Positions 50,373 to 59,272 of a DNA stretch of 64,000 nucleotides are shown here, piece by piece (position 1 is the first letter of the stretch; each line of letters opens with the position of its first letter). The notes beneath the pieces were generated by a model, which was given only the letters and a program-made list of their open reading frames with translations, was not told where the DNA came from and did not search any database. A program made the translations under genes and the position numbers. This DNA is from Bacteroidales bacterium (GTDB taxonomy: Bacteria > Bacteroidota > Bacteroidia > Bacteroidales > ML635J-15), in the NCBI GenBank assembly GCA_017620015.1, contig JAFZRE010000026.1, forward strand, positions 114,578 through 178,577, read 5' to 3'.

Positions 50373-50523
50373 AGTGCTGCTTTACTGCATTTTTCAAAGC
50401 GACTGCAAAATCTTCGAATGGCCTGCAATTGGCTGGCATATCAGAGCACTCTTCTGCTTTTCGTGTAGATTGCATGGACTTTATTGCTATTTTATTATTT
50501 GTTATTGTTGCGGTTGCTGGCAT
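50359..50523 (-). CDS. Antitoxin of the ParE/RelE pair
   Basis: About 54 aa. The chosen ATG at 50523 gives a small protein (MPATATITNN to AVKQHYEKI) that ends in a helix suited to wrapping the toxin. The longer frame from 50691 is AT-rich and covers the likely promoter (-7 box at 50544). The identity as antitoxin rests on position and overlap with the toxin gene. Confidence 0.7.
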   Translation of the reverse strand: MPATATITNNKIAIKSMQSTRKAEECSDMPANCRPFEDFAVALKNAVKQHYEKI

Positions 50524-50543
50524 ATTCGAATATAATTTTGGGA

Positions 50544-50551
50544 CAAAGATA
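50544..50551 (-). promoter_or_regulatory. -7 box TATCTTTG for the toxin-antitoxin operon
   Basis: It lies 21 nt before the antitoxin ATG at 50523 and supports that start. Confidence 0.55.
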
Positions 50552-50787
50552 AATATTTTTCTTGAATTGAAAAAAACAAATCGTAAATCGTAATTTGTAA
50601 TTCCCCTTGTGGTAAAATTTGCCACAAATTCGAGGTAAAATGTGCAACATGGAAAATAGTAAGGTTTCTTTTGTATAAATTTACTTTGCAATCAAATTTT
50701 TGTCATAAAAAACTGGTAATGCCATACTTTGGCATTTTGGAGTGTTTTCTTTGCAGAAATATATTGTATAATTTTAAAATTAGTAAA

Positions 50788-51534
50788 ATGATGAGAACTT
50801 TTAAATTTTTAGGATTTATTATGGCTTTATCAGTCATGGGGGTATTCTGCTTTTCGTGTGGAAATAGCAGTAGCAATACGGAGAACGAATCTGCTAGCAA
50901 TGAAGAAAACAATCAATTGCCTGAAACTCAAAACCATGAATATGTTGATTTAGGGTTGCCAAGTGGCACTTTATGGGCGACCTACAATGTCGATGCCGAT
51001 TCTCCCGAAGGCTACGGCAGTTACTTCGCTTGGGGCGAAACCACTACTAAGAATAATTATGAGTGGAGTAATTATCTTTGGGGCAAAGAAGATGGTAAGG
51101 TTTCCAAATACTGTGATGAAAAGTTTTGGGGTTACAATGATTTTACAGACACTAGAACCGTTCTTGAACCAAAAGATGATGCAGCTACCATGAACTGGGG
51201 TAAAGGCTGGCGCATACCAACTGAGGATGAAATGGTTGAGTTGATAGATAATTGCACAAACAAGTGGACAAAACTTAATGGCGTAAATGGTATTATGCTT
51301 ACAGGTCCCAATGGAAACAGCATTTTCCTCCCTGCAGCAGGAACCTTTTTGGGCGATAGCCATTATAATGAAGGCTATTGCGGTGAGTATTGGACGAGTA
51401 CAATTATATCTGGATCTCCATTTAGTGCGTTTGTCCATAGGGTATATAAAGAAGGATTTGATGTTGACGAGGGCTACGTTGATGATGACAGTCGAGAATC
51501 AGGTAGAACCGTGCGTGCTGTGTTTTCTAAATAA
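50788..51534 (+). CDS. Lipoprotein with a Fibrobacter-type paralogous domain (TIGR02145-like)
   Basis: About 248 aa with a lipoprotein signal (VFCFSC, Cys near 24), a Ser/Asn/Glu-rich linker, then a domain whose blocks YVDLGLPSGTLWATYNV, YFAWGETTTKNNYEW, WGKGWRIPTEDEMVELI and GNSIFLPAAG I recognise from the Fibrobacter succinogenes major paralogous domain, a C-type-lectin/SUMF-like fold on the surface. The real start is one of the ATGs at 50788/50791. It is co-transcribed with the next gene (17-nt gap). Confidence 0.8.
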   Translation: MMRTFKFLGFIMALSVMGVFCFSCGNSSSNTENESASNEENNQLPETQNHEYVDLGLPSGTLWATYNVDADSPEGYGSYFAWGETTTKNNYEWSNYLWGKEDGKVSKYCDEKFWGYNDFTDTRTVLEPKDDAATMNWGKGWRIPTEDEMVELIDNCTNKWTKLNGVNGIMLTGPNGNSIFLPAAGTFLGDSHYNEGYCGEYWTSTIISGSPFSAFVHRVYKEGFDVDEGYVDDDSRESGRTVRAVFSK

Positions 51535-51551
51535 TTATAGGAGAATAAAGT

Positions 51552-53579
51552 ATGAAAAAGTTTATTGTCATTGGTGTATTTGTAAGTTTGACGCTGACCC
51601 TATTTAGCATTAACACATTTGCTCAGAGCAAAGATAAGACCGCCTATCAGAAAAAGGTTCACGAACTGGCTGAAAAGTACTACTGTATTGTAAACCATAA
51701 TACAGAAAATCCTAAAAATCTCAACTTTACCGACCAATATACTATGGCAATATTCACAGGTAAGGTATATGACGAAGAATCATTTAACAACTTTGCGGGT
51801 ATGCTTATATTGACCAAGGTAAATGTAATGTCAACAAGTCAGATGGAAAGTCTAAAAAAGCGCATGGACAATGACCTGAAAGCGGCTGCAAAACTTAAGA
51901 CTAGTGTTGATATTCAGCGCGAAAAAGAAGAGCAACAAAAGAAAAAGGAAAAAGAAAAACGAGCGAAAGAAACAGAAACAGATAAAGGATACCTATATGC
52001 TATTATCGCACGGGACTTTAACAAATGGTGCACAAAAGGGGAGTATGAAAAGACTAGCGAACATGATACTAGGCTTCAAACACTATCCGCATATATATTT
52101 GATTCTATTTGTAGAGAAAACATAAGTTTGGTTATTAACAATAAACGAATAAGAATAACCAAAGGCACTTATGATGCAGAAAACGAACAGTTTCCTATTA
52201 AATATGAATTATGGACAGACAGAAGCGCTGCTTATTATAGTAATACTCAGTTTGATGGTTACATAGGAGGCAGTAAAAAATATTCATATTTCGATTTGAG
52301 TTTCGATTTGAAAGTTCCAATAAACGAGGCAAAGAATTTATCAGATCTACGCCAAATTTATTATGAAGATCAAGTGGCATTTTATGATGATAATATTGCA
52401 TTTAGAAAAGTAAGGCTGGAAGATGGCTATAATGGGTATGTTTATGGTCCTATGTTTTTGCCGTTATACAATTGTACCGACATCATTATTTATGCAGATA
52501 AAATGACATTAAACACTCAATATCTTAAGGGGTATTCTTTCAATTACACAAAATATGAAAGTGGCTGTGAATGGGAAAAATGCAAACAGTACTTTAAAAG
52601 TTACTCCGAATACATTTCATTCTATAATAAAGGCTCACAAATTCTTAATAGTGAGGTGAAAGAAAGAAAACTATATGCGCTGTATAATAAATACTTTAAA
52701 GATCAAGATGAATTTTTTTCGTTCTACAACAAAGGTGAAACTGATTTTTTTAAAGAAGTAAACAAGAGAATAAAATATGAAAAATATAAGGAACTTTTCA
52801 AAGATTACAATGAATATTCATCGTTTTATGACCAGGGAGATCAAGTATTTAAATATGAAACAAATAAAAGAGAACAATATAATATATATAAACCCTATGC
52901 GTATTTCAAAAATTACGATGATTTTTCATTGTTCTATGACCAGGGAGAACAAGCCTTTAACGATGAAGTAAATTATCGCAAAAAGTGTATAGAAATAAAG
53001 AAAATATTTCCTGCAAATGCAAACTTATATGAGGACTTATCTTCATATAATAAGGATTGTAAAAAAATTGATGCGTGTGTTGAATATTATAAAGAAGTCA
53101 AAGATAAATACTTAGTTAAAATATTTGACAATAAAGTTAATGATTTATATTCAACTTTTGTGAAATATTATGTAAAAGGTGGAGGCAAAAATCCGTTTGA
53201 TATAGAAGTAGCCAGAAGATCTTGGTATAAAACAAACAAAAATTTATATAGTAGTGAAAGTGAATTTAATGAAATATTTATGGCTGGCAAGACATGTTTT
53301 CATAATGACTTAGATGCTAGAAAATATATATCGAAATACAATTATAATATTAGAAAGCTAAATGAAAAAGATTATAAAACATTAGTAACCGCTGCAAAAT
53401 ATAATTATGACCACGGCATTGTTTCTACAATGGAAAAAGTCATTAATGGCGATGCCAAGATGAAAAAGGAATTTGAAAGCAATGGCTCATATTTCAGTAA
53501 TACAAAGGATTTCTTCAATAGCTATGTCGGTGAAAACTATAAGTCGGATTTAAAAGAAAAGAAGAAAGCTGCAAAATAA
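51552..53579 (+). CDS. Secreted protein with ~34-residue YF..FxSFY-G repeats
   Basis: A 675-aa protein with a signal peptide (ending TFAQS). A lysine/glutamate-rich coiled coil lies near 120-145. Residues about 335-480 hold four clear repeats: KCKQYFKSYSEYISFYNKGS, NKYFKDQDEFFSFYNKGE, KELFKDYNEYSSFYDQGD and YAYFKNYDDFSLFYDQGE, each followed by a helix such as EVKERK. At least two further degenerate copies follow to about 580. I do not know this repeat. The DNA is AT-rich compared with its neighbours. A terminator follows (53619). Confidence 0.75.
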   Translation: MKKFIVIGVFVSLTLTLFSINTFAQSKDKTAYQKKVHELAEKYYCIVNHNTENPKNLNFTDQYTMAIFTGKVYDEESFNNFAGMLILTKVNVMSTSQMESLKKRMDNDLKAAAKLKTSVDIQREKEEQQKKKEKEKRAKETETDKGYLYAIIARDFNKWCTKGEYEKTSEHDTRLQTLSAYIFDSICRENISLVINNKRIRITKGTYDAENEQFPIKYELWTDRSAAYYSNTQFDGYIGGSKKYSYFDLSFDLKVPINEAKNLSDLRQIYYEDQVAFYDDNIAFRKVRLEDGYNGYVYGPMFLPLYNCTDIIIYADKMTLNTQYLKGYSFNYTKYESGCEWEKCKQYFKSYSEYISFYNKGSQILNSEVKERKLYALYNKYFKDQDEFFSFYNKGETDFFKEVNKRIKYEKYKELFKDYNEYSSFYDQGDQVFKYETNKREQYNIYKPYAYFKNYDDFSLFYDQGEQAFNDEVNYRKKCIEIKKIFPANANLYEDLSSYNKDCKKIDACVEYYKEVKDKYLVKIFDNKVNDLYSTFVKYYVKGGGKNPFDIEVARRSWYKTNKNLYSSESEFNEIFMAGKTCFHNDLDARKYISKYNYNIRKLNEKDYKTLVTAAKYNYDHGIVSTMEKVINGDAKMKKEFESNGSYFSNTKDFFNSYVGENYKSDLKEKKKAAK

Positions 53580-53618
53580 GCTTCTAAAAAAGTTTAGCCT
53601 TGCATAAATCAGCAAACC

Positions 53619-53657
53619 ACAAAGGAATACATCAAGAATGGTGTGTTCCTTTTTGTG
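53619..53657 (+). terminator. Terminator hairpin after the repeat protein
   Basis: AAAGGAATAC pairs with GTGTTCCTTT (with a G-T pair), followed by a T-rich run. Confidence 0.6.
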
Positions 53658-53949
53658 AATTAATAAACATTTGATTATAAGAGCAGTATGATTTTTATAT
53701 TTCTTTTTTTTTCTTGCATTCTACGGGAATATATTCCAATAAAATGTCATTTTATGGGAATATAAGTACAATATTATGAAGTGATTTTTGCTTTGATTTC
53801 ACAAAATGTGTTTCACAAAATATGTAATGAAAATGCCATGTTGCTTTATGGTAATATAGGTACAATATTTTGAAGTTCACACAAACCAATGAAATTATAG
53901 GAAAATGAAATTGAACAGCAAAATTTATTTTTGGAGTTTTCGCACTCTA
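53658..53949. repeat. AT-rich gap with short direct repeats
   Basis: Two copies of a unit close to TATGGGAATATAAGTACAAT, then ATTNTGAAG, occur near 53754 and 53850. A 32-nt block at 53800-53831 recurs at 54643-54673. No gene is seen. Confidence 0.6.
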
Positions 53950-54357
53950 TTAATTTTCAAATAGCACTATTCCGTCCTCTTCCACATTTTTGTAGAAAGG
54001 AGTAATCGATTGCTTAGTCCACTCCTCATACGAAAATATCTGTGGTTGCACATCAAGTCCATTGCGATAACCTAATTCAACAAATGGAAAGGCATATTTA
54101 TCAAAAGCTTCGTTAAAGGAATTCTTTTCCTTTAAAAGTACAAGCAAATCCCAGTCGGAATCCTCATTGAAATCGCCACGGGCACGAGAACCGAAAAGTA
54201 TAAGTTTCGAACCAGCCGTTCCTTCAAATACAGAAACTGCTAAATCTTTAATTTTTTCGATGGTTTCAAGGTTATTAGCCTTTCTTTTTCTGTATTTTTC
54301 AATAATTTTCTGTTCTTCTGCACTCAAGTCCATAATTTTCATACTGAATATATTCAT
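53950..54357 (-). CDS. MNT-type nucleotidyltransferase domain protein
   Basis: A 135-aa minimal nucleotidyltransferase with ILFGSRARGDFNEDSDWDLLVLL, the GS-x-A-R-G and D-x-D catalytic signature. Such proteins pair with HEPN partners in toxin-antitoxin systems, but no HEPN gene is adjacent. Starts at 54357, 54342 or 54333 are possible. Direct 31-nt repeats (53800 and 54643) lie on both sides. Confidence 0.85.
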   Translation of the reverse strand: MNIFSMKIMDLSAEEQKIIEKYRKRKANNLETIEKIKDLAVSVFEGTAGSKLILFGSRARGDFNEDSDWDLLVLLKEKNSFNEAFDKYAFPFVELGYRNGLDVQPQIFSYEEWTKQSITPFYKNVEEDGIVLFEN

Positions 54358-54443
54358 TGCGAAAATAAGAGTTTTTTTCGAATATAATAGTTTGTTCTAT
54401 TTTTCGCTAGATCTAATATTTGAATGTTTTGATTCTCATTTTA

Positions 54444-54519
54444 CCGTCATTTCGGAAGCTAGTCGAAACACGCGATACAGAATGGGGAGCGTTGTGAAGA
54501 CTGCTGTCCGTAATCTCCC
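54444..54519 (+). repeat. 75-bp repeat, family B, copy 2
   Basis: It starts GTCATTTCGGAAGC and ends CCGTAATCTCC, matching 43217-43291 inverted. It stands 16 nt from family A copy 3 in inverted orientation. Confidence 0.85.
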
Positions 54520-54535
54520 ATTATATTGTAAACAA

Positions 54536-54603
54536 GGAGATTCCGTACAAACAGGCTCACAAGCAACGTTCCTTTTGCTGTTCGCTTTGTCTTACGGAAT
54601 GAC
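54536..54603 (-). repeat. 68-bp hairpin repeat, family A, copy 3
   Basis: Read on the minus strand: GTCATTCCGTAAGAC at the start and TTTGTACGGAATCTCC at the end. Paired with family B copy 2 it forms a composite with GTCATT at both outer ends, as in bipartite REP (BIME) elements. Confidence 0.85.
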
Positions 54604-54642
54604 TAGTTAAATGGTTGATAATAAAATAATTATACTAATTTT

Positions 54643-54673
54643 ACAAAATGTGTTTCACAAAATGTATAATGAA
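54643..54673 (+). repeat. 31-nt direct repeat matching 53800-53831
   Basis: ACAAAATGTGTTTCACAAAAT is identical in both places, followed by TGTAATGAA- or GTATAATGAA-like ends. The pair brackets the nucleotidyltransferase gene and the A/B composite. Confidence 0.7.
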
Positions 54674-54728
54674 GTCGCAAAAAAAAGTTGCAGCCCACAG
54701 ACTGCAACTTGTAAAATAATGCTGATTA

Positions 54729-56297
54729 TTAGTTTTGTGGTACCTTGAAGACGAATGGCATCATGAAATGTACGCGTACAGGTTGTCCCTTTACTTTGCC
54801 AGGTTTCCATTTCGGCATGGCCTTTACCACGCGAACTGCCTCCGCATCGCATTCCTTGTCGCAACCTCTCAACACTTTTACATCAACGATGCTGCCGTCC
54901 TTCTCGATGGTGAACGAGACAAAAGTCCTTCCACCAATGCCATTTTTCTTGGCATTTTCGGGATATACGGTATTTTCTTGAATAAACTTCATCATGGCTT
55001 CGTTGCCACCAGGAAATTCTGGCATCACTTCGACATCTCCTGCTTCGTAAATGCTGTCATTGCTTTCTGGAACCTCTAAATTGACTTCTTCGGCATTCGC
55101 AATCTGTGCGTCTTCTTGCGTTTCGTTAACTTCAATTCCATTAATCTGGAGATTGCTTAGTTCTTTGCCATCGGCATTGTAGGAAGTGACAATTAAATTT
55201 TTGTGAGTGTCGCCAGAAACTGGATCCGGCGTTTCGATTGTTTTGTAAATTGAATAAGTTCCATCTTGGTGTTGCATAAGCGTGTCAATGTTCGACAACG
55301 GATTGCTTTCACCATTGGCTTCATAGACTTCTGCGATTCCCTCGAAAGCATTTACGAGCAAATCACCAACATTTTGTTCCTTAGCTGTCGCATTTGTATT
55401 GGCTACCACCATGACTGCCAACACAGGTAGCGTGACCAAAAGCCTCCACCAGAGACCTTTGACCTTTTCATTCTTTGTGATCATCTTGATTCGTTTTTTA
55501 GTTAGTATTAAACTGAAATTATTACTCATTCTGCTAAAATCGACAGCCGTGCACTGCTGCAAAATCAGCATCATATAGTCCCTCTTATTAGTTCCAGCAT
55601 TTACCACATCGCGGTCGGCCTGATACTCGTGAATGCATTGCAAGTCCCTCTTGAACAGATAGATGAAAGGATTGAACCATTGCAATACCATCATTACTTC
55701 AATAAATATTATATCCCATGAATGGCGATGTGCGATGTGACTTAGTTCGTGTCTAACTATGTCGGAGTCGACCGATTTCTCGGGGAAGAATGCATAGTTG
55801 AGGAAGGAGAACGAACCTTGGTTCTTTCCGGTATATACAGCAGTATATCCATTGCATTTCTCTTTCGGTGACCTGATAATTACGAAAAATATCCTTAATA
55901 ACTTGAATACCAATAGCAATAACGATACACCCAAGCCTATAAAATACAATATGGCAATTATCTTCCAGAGGTTGTATGCAGAAGTTGCGGTTTGGGCTTT
56001 GACTACCGTAGTTGCATCTGCAACGGCAACATTTCCGTCGGGTGAAATTATTATTTCCGGAAGCATTATTCCGCTGAACAGGTCTTGCTTGAAATTTACA
56101 ATCTGTGGCGAGCCATTACCCAGCAGCAGTCCGAGCATAGGCAGCGACAAGGCGAATATTATTGATAATAATATGTACAATCTGTTGAATTTTAGCCTAT
56201 TGCTATTGGTGAACAACAAACGATATACAATCCAGAAAACTGCAATGGCAGCAGCGATTGGCAACACACGGCCTAATATGAGTTCTTGTGCATTCAT
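54729..56297 (-). CDS. M56 (BlaR1-like) membrane peptidase fused to a TonB C-terminal domain
   Basis: A 522-aa protein: four transmembrane helices (about 8-26, 38-60, 110-135, and another near 285-300), the M56 zinc motif HELSHIAHRHSWD near 185 with a downstream metal-ligand region HEYQADRD, and a C-terminal TonB-like domain (about 430-522: PGGNEAMMKFIQENTVYPE, GRTFVSFTIEKDGSIVDV, PVRVHFMMPFVFKVP). Relatives sense a signal, cleave the BlaI repressor and feed TonB-type coupling. It starts 3 nt after the BlaI gene stop. Confidence 0.9.
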   Translation of the reverse strand: MNAQELILGRVLPIAAAIAVFWIVYRLLFTNSNRLKFNRLYILLSIIFALSLPMLGLLLGNGSPQIVNFKQDLFSGIMLPEIIISPDGNVAVADATTVVKAQTATSAYNLWKIIAILYFIGLGVSLLLLVFKLLRIFFVIIRSPKEKCNGYTAVYTGKNQGSFSFLNYAFFPEKSVDSDIVRHELSHIAHRHSWDIIFIEVMMVLQWFNPFIYLFKRDLQCIHEYQADRDVVNAGTNKRDYMMLILQQCTAVDFSRMSNNFSLILTKKRIKMITKNEKVKGLWWRLLVTLPVLAVMVVANTNATAKEQNVGDLLVNAFEGIAEVYEANGESNPLSNIDTLMQHQDGTYSIYKTIETPDPVSGDTHKNLIVTSYNADGKELSNLQINGIEVNETQEDAQIANAEEVNLEVPESNDSIYEAGDVEVMPEFPGGNEAMMKFIQENTVYPENAKKNGIGGRTFVSFTIEKDGSIVDVKVLRGCDKECDAEAVRVVKAMPKWKPGKVKGQPVRVHFMMPFVFKVPQN

Positions 56298-56300
56298 AAT

Positions 56301-56675
56301 TTATTGTTTTTCGGTTTCAATTGCTTCATCAATTACTTTTTTGAGAGCTTCCAACTCCTCGATGCTGAAGTTTTCCTTTCTTGCGAACGAAGACACTAAA
56401 TCGAGATACGAATTGTTGAAATAGCGCTCCACAATACTTCCAAGATAACGCTTGGAATATTCGTCCTTGCTTATTAAAGCGCGGTAACGGTTGGCACGGC
56501 AGAAGGTCTCGTGAGTTACAAAACCTTTGTTCTCCAATATTTTTATTACGGTAAGCACTGTATTGTAAGCCGGTTTTGGTTCGGGGAATGCCGCAATTAT
56601 CTCGTTGGCGAATCCCTGCCCGATGCTCCAGATTACCTGCATCACCTGTTCTTCTCCTTTGGTCAACTCTTTCAT
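56301..56675 (-). CDS. BlaI/MecI-family repressor
   Basis: A 124-aa winged-helix repressor: LTKGEEQVMQVIWSIGQGFANEI, YNTVLTVIKILENKGFVTHE and a C-terminal dimer helix. It is paired with the M56 peptidase directly downstream, as in the BlaI-BlaR1 arrangement, and presumably represses this operon and other targets. A -7 box is at 56734-56741. Confidence 0.92.
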   Translation of the reverse strand: MKELTKGEEQVMQVIWSIGQGFANEIIAAFPEPKPAYNTVLTVIKILENKGFVTHETFCRANRYRALISKDEYSKRYLGSIVERYFNNSYLDLVSSFARKENFSIEELEALKKVIDEAIETEKQ

Positions 56676-56733
56676 CGCAATAGAATTTTATTCGTTACTA
56701 TTTTGTGTCTTCTTTTTATGTCTTTCGACATTG

Positions 56734-56741
56734 CAAATATA
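56734..56741 (-). promoter_or_regulatory. -7 box TATATTTG for the blaI-M56 operon
   Basis: It lies about 58 nt upstream of the BlaI ATG. The intervening leader could hold the repressor site, but no clear palindrome was identified. Confidence 0.45.
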
Positions 56742-56851
56742 AATAAAAATTTAAACATACAACTATTTTTTTAGTTATATTGTTAAAAAAATAACCATTG
56801 GGTAGATATTGTATTGATTTACAATGATTTAATAACTAAAAAATTTTTTAG

Positions 56852-57106
56852 TTATTCTTTGAGCCATCCTTCTATTTCTGCAATTTGCCTTGTAAGCTCC
56901 TCAATCTTGTCGTCGATAACATCGGGAGCCCACTTGGTAGTGCAGAAACCGTTGCCACGCGAAATGTACATTTCGTTGTCGAGGTCGCAACTGATTTCCT
57001 CGTAGTTCTCAAGAAGTTGCTTCTTTTGTGCCAGCAGTTCCTTCAGGTCGTCGGTGTCGGCTTCGATGGGAAGGGTTTCGTTGTATAGGTGATAATGCTT
57101 TTTCAT
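56852..57106 (-). CDS. Small unknown protein, 84 aa, coiled-coil
   Basis: An acidic, helical protein with a coiled-coil pattern (LKELLAQKKQLLENYEEIS and DDKIEELTRQIAEIEGWL). It includes CTTKWAPDVID and no signal peptide. Family unknown. It follows pyrF by 18 nt on the same strand, so co-transcription is likely. Confidence 0.6.
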   Translation of the reverse strand: MKKHYHLYNETLPIEADTDDLKELLAQKKQLLENYEEISCDLDNEMYISRGNGFCTTKWAPDVIDDKIEELTRQIAEIEGWLKE

Positions 57107-57124
57107 CAGTTATTTGCTAATTAC

Positions 57125-57952
57125 CTATATTATACCCTTGTCCTTTAGCAACTTTTCCATCTGCTTCTGCAACTCTTCTGCTTTTTGTCCGGCTACATTT
57201 GCAAAGTTTTCGGTGTTGTCGGCGAAAATTATTCCACGCGACGAGTTAACCAGCAGACCGCAGTGGTCGTTCATTCCGTAGCGGGCAACTTCTTCTAGGG
57301 AACCGCCCTGAGCACCTACGCCCGGCACCAGCAGAAAATGTTCGGGAACAATCTTTCTTATGTCGGCAAGCATATCGGCCTTGGTAGCACCGACAACGTA
57401 CATCATCTTTTCCTTGCCAGCCCACTGCTGTGACTTTGTCAGCACTTCCTCGAACAAACGCTTGTTGCCGTTGCTGAAATTTTGGAAGTCGTCGGAGCCC
57501 TTGTTGCTTGTCAAAGCGAGAAGAATCACCCATTTGTCGTCGTAGGGCAGGAAGGGCGATACCGAATCCTCGCCCATGTATGGAGCAACAGTAACAGCGT
57601 CGAAGTTCATCTTCTCAAAAAACGCACGTGCATATAATTTAGAGGTATTGCCTATGTCGCCACGCTTTGCATCGGCTATTATGAAAATTTCGGGATACTT
57701 GCTGCGGATGTAGTCAACGGTATCTTCCAATGCTTTAAGTCCTGTGGTGCCTTCGCTTTCGTAGAAAGCAAGGTTTGGCTTGTATGCCACCGAATATTTT
57801 GCCGTTGCATCGACTATCTGCCTGTTGAATTCGAATATTGGCGAATCGGAGCCAAGCAAGTGCTTCGGAAGTTTTTGTATGTCGGAGTCGAGTCCTGTGC
57901 AGAGGAAACTTTTCTTTTCCCTAATCTGGTTGAATAACTGTTCGTAGTTCAT
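57125..57952 (-). CDS. pyrF: Orotidine 5'-phosphate decarboxylase
   Basis: A 275-aa TIM-barrel enzyme making UMP from OMP, of the longer type 2 class. The key motif is [18 protein letters not shown] near residue 92, with [13 protein letters not shown] near the start and [10 protein letters not shown] near 210. Length is right for this class. A -7 box is at 57976-57983. Confidence 0.94.
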   Translation of the reverse strand: MNYEQLFNQIREKKSFLCTGLDSDIQKLPKHLLGSDSPIFEFNRQIVDATAKYSVAYKPNLAFYESEGTTGLKALEDTVDYIRSKYPEIFIIADAKRGDIGNTSKLYARAFFEKMNFDAVTVAPYMGEDSVSPFLPYDDKWVILLALTSNKGSDDFQNFSNGNKRLFEEVLTKSQQWAGKEKMMYVVGATKADMLADIRKIVPEHFLLVPGVGAQGGSLEEVARYGMNDHCGLLVNSSRGIIFADNTENFANVAGQKAEELQKQMEKLLKDKGII

Positions 57953-57975
57953 AGTTTACCTTAAATTTGTGAGGG

Positions 57976-57983
57976 CAAAGATA
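57976..57983 (-). promoter_or_regulatory. -7 box TATCTTTG for pyrF
   Basis: It lies 24 nt upstream of the pyrF ATG. Confidence 0.55.
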
Positions 57984-58071
57984 CAATATTATTTACGATT
58001 TACGAGGTACGATTTATGATTTAATTGATTTGAAAATTTGACAGATTTGTATTATTTTTTTGAAATCTGTA

Positions 58072-58093
58072 GAGACGTTGCGCGCAACGTCTC
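58072..58093. repeat. Perfect 11-bp-arm palindrome GAGACGTTGCG/CGCAACGTCTC
   Basis: A 22-nt perfect palindrome preceded by GTA in the 295-nt gap between pyrF and fbp. GTAGAGACGTTGC-type hairpins are common dispersed elements in many phyla. Downstream TTGAAATGGTTTGATG repeats words seen at 38245. A weak -7 box TAACTTCG lies at 58193. Confidence 0.75.
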
Positions 58094-58247
58094 CTGTATT
58101 TGAAATGGTTTGATGTTGTTTATGGTTGTTTGAAAATTTGAAGATTGAAAAAAATAAAAAATTTATTTTTGTTCATATTTAAAATAATTCCCTAACTTCG
58201 TGCTTTCAAATTATTGATTACAAACAGAACAAAAACAATAAAATATT

Positions 58248-59270
58248 ATGGCAGTAAACAGATTCATAACCCTTGACGAGGTTATAATTCAAAGACAATC
58301 GGCATTCAAATATGCAAAGGGTGAATTATCAAGGCTTTTAAGTAACATTGGTCTTGCAGCAAAAATCGTAAACAACAGCATCAACCGCGCTGGTCTAGAG
58401 ACCAACATTCTCGGTGCTACCGACAATATCAATGTTCAAGGAGAAACCCAGCAGAAACTTGATGTCTTCGCTGAAGAAATGTTCACCAAGGCTCTGCAAG
58501 CATCGGGCATGGTGGCAGGTATCGCCTCGGAAGAAGAGGACGACATCATTATTTTCGACGATGACCTTTCAATCAACAGCAACTACGTCATCTGCATGGA
58601 CCCGCTCGACGGAAGTTCAAACATCGATGTAAACGTATCGGTTGGTACAATATTCTCAATCTACCGTAGAATTTCAAAACCAGGAACAAAGGTAGTAAAG
58701 GAAGACTTCCTCCAACCCGGCAACAAGCAGGTGGCAGCAGGATATGTAATCTATGGTTCATCGACAATGCTTGTTTACACTACTGGTCTCGGAACCACAG
58801 GTTTCACCTATGAACCGTCAATCGGTGAATTCTGCATGTCGAACGAATTGATGGTAACTCCCGAAAGCGGTAAGATTTACTCGATAAATGAGGGCAACTA
58901 TCTGAAATTCCCGGAAGGAATCAAGAGATACATAAAGTACGTACAGGAAATCGACAAGCCAACCAACCGTCCATATACTTCGCGTTACATCGGTTCGCTA
59001 GTCGCTGACTTCCACAGGAATTTGCTTAAGGGTGGCGTTTACATCTATCCGCGTACGGCATCGTCGCCAAACGGAAAAATCCGTCTGCTCTATGAGTGCA
59101 ACCCGATTGCGTTCCTGGCCGAACAGGCTGGTGGCAAGGCTACCGACGGCTACGGACACCGTATCCTCGACATCGAACCAAAGGAAATCCATCAGAGAAC
59201 CCCATTCGTTGTCGGTTCGAAGAAAATGGTTGAAAAGGTTGAAGAATTCATGGCTGAATACGGCGACTAA
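58248..59270 (+). CDS. fbp: Fructose-1,6-bisphosphatase, class I
   Basis: A 340-aa gluconeogenic phosphatase converting fructose-1,6-bisphosphate to fructose-6-phosphate. The metal/substrate motif is [21 protein letters not shown] near 121-140. GIASEEEDD (metal site) and [18 protein letters not shown] near 285 are present. Length is standard. The T9SS gene starts 3 nt downstream. Confidence 0.95.
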   Translation: MAVNRFITLDEVIIQRQSAFKYAKGELSRLLSNIGLAAKIVNNSINRAGLETNILGATDNINVQGETQQKLDVFAEEMFTKALQASGMVAGIASEEEDDIIIFDDDLSINSNYVICMDPLDGSSNIDVNVSVGTIFSIYRRISKPGTKVVKEDFLQPGNKQVAAGYVIYGSSTMLVYTTGLGTTGFTYEPSIGEFCMSNELMVTPESGKIYSINEGNYLKFPEGIKRYIKYVQEIDKPTNRPYTSRYIGSLVADFHRNLLKGGVYIYPRTASSPNGKIRLLYECNPIAFLAEQAGGKATDGYGHRILDIEPKEIHQRTPFVVGSKKMVEKVEEFMAEYGD

Positions 59271-59272
59271 TT

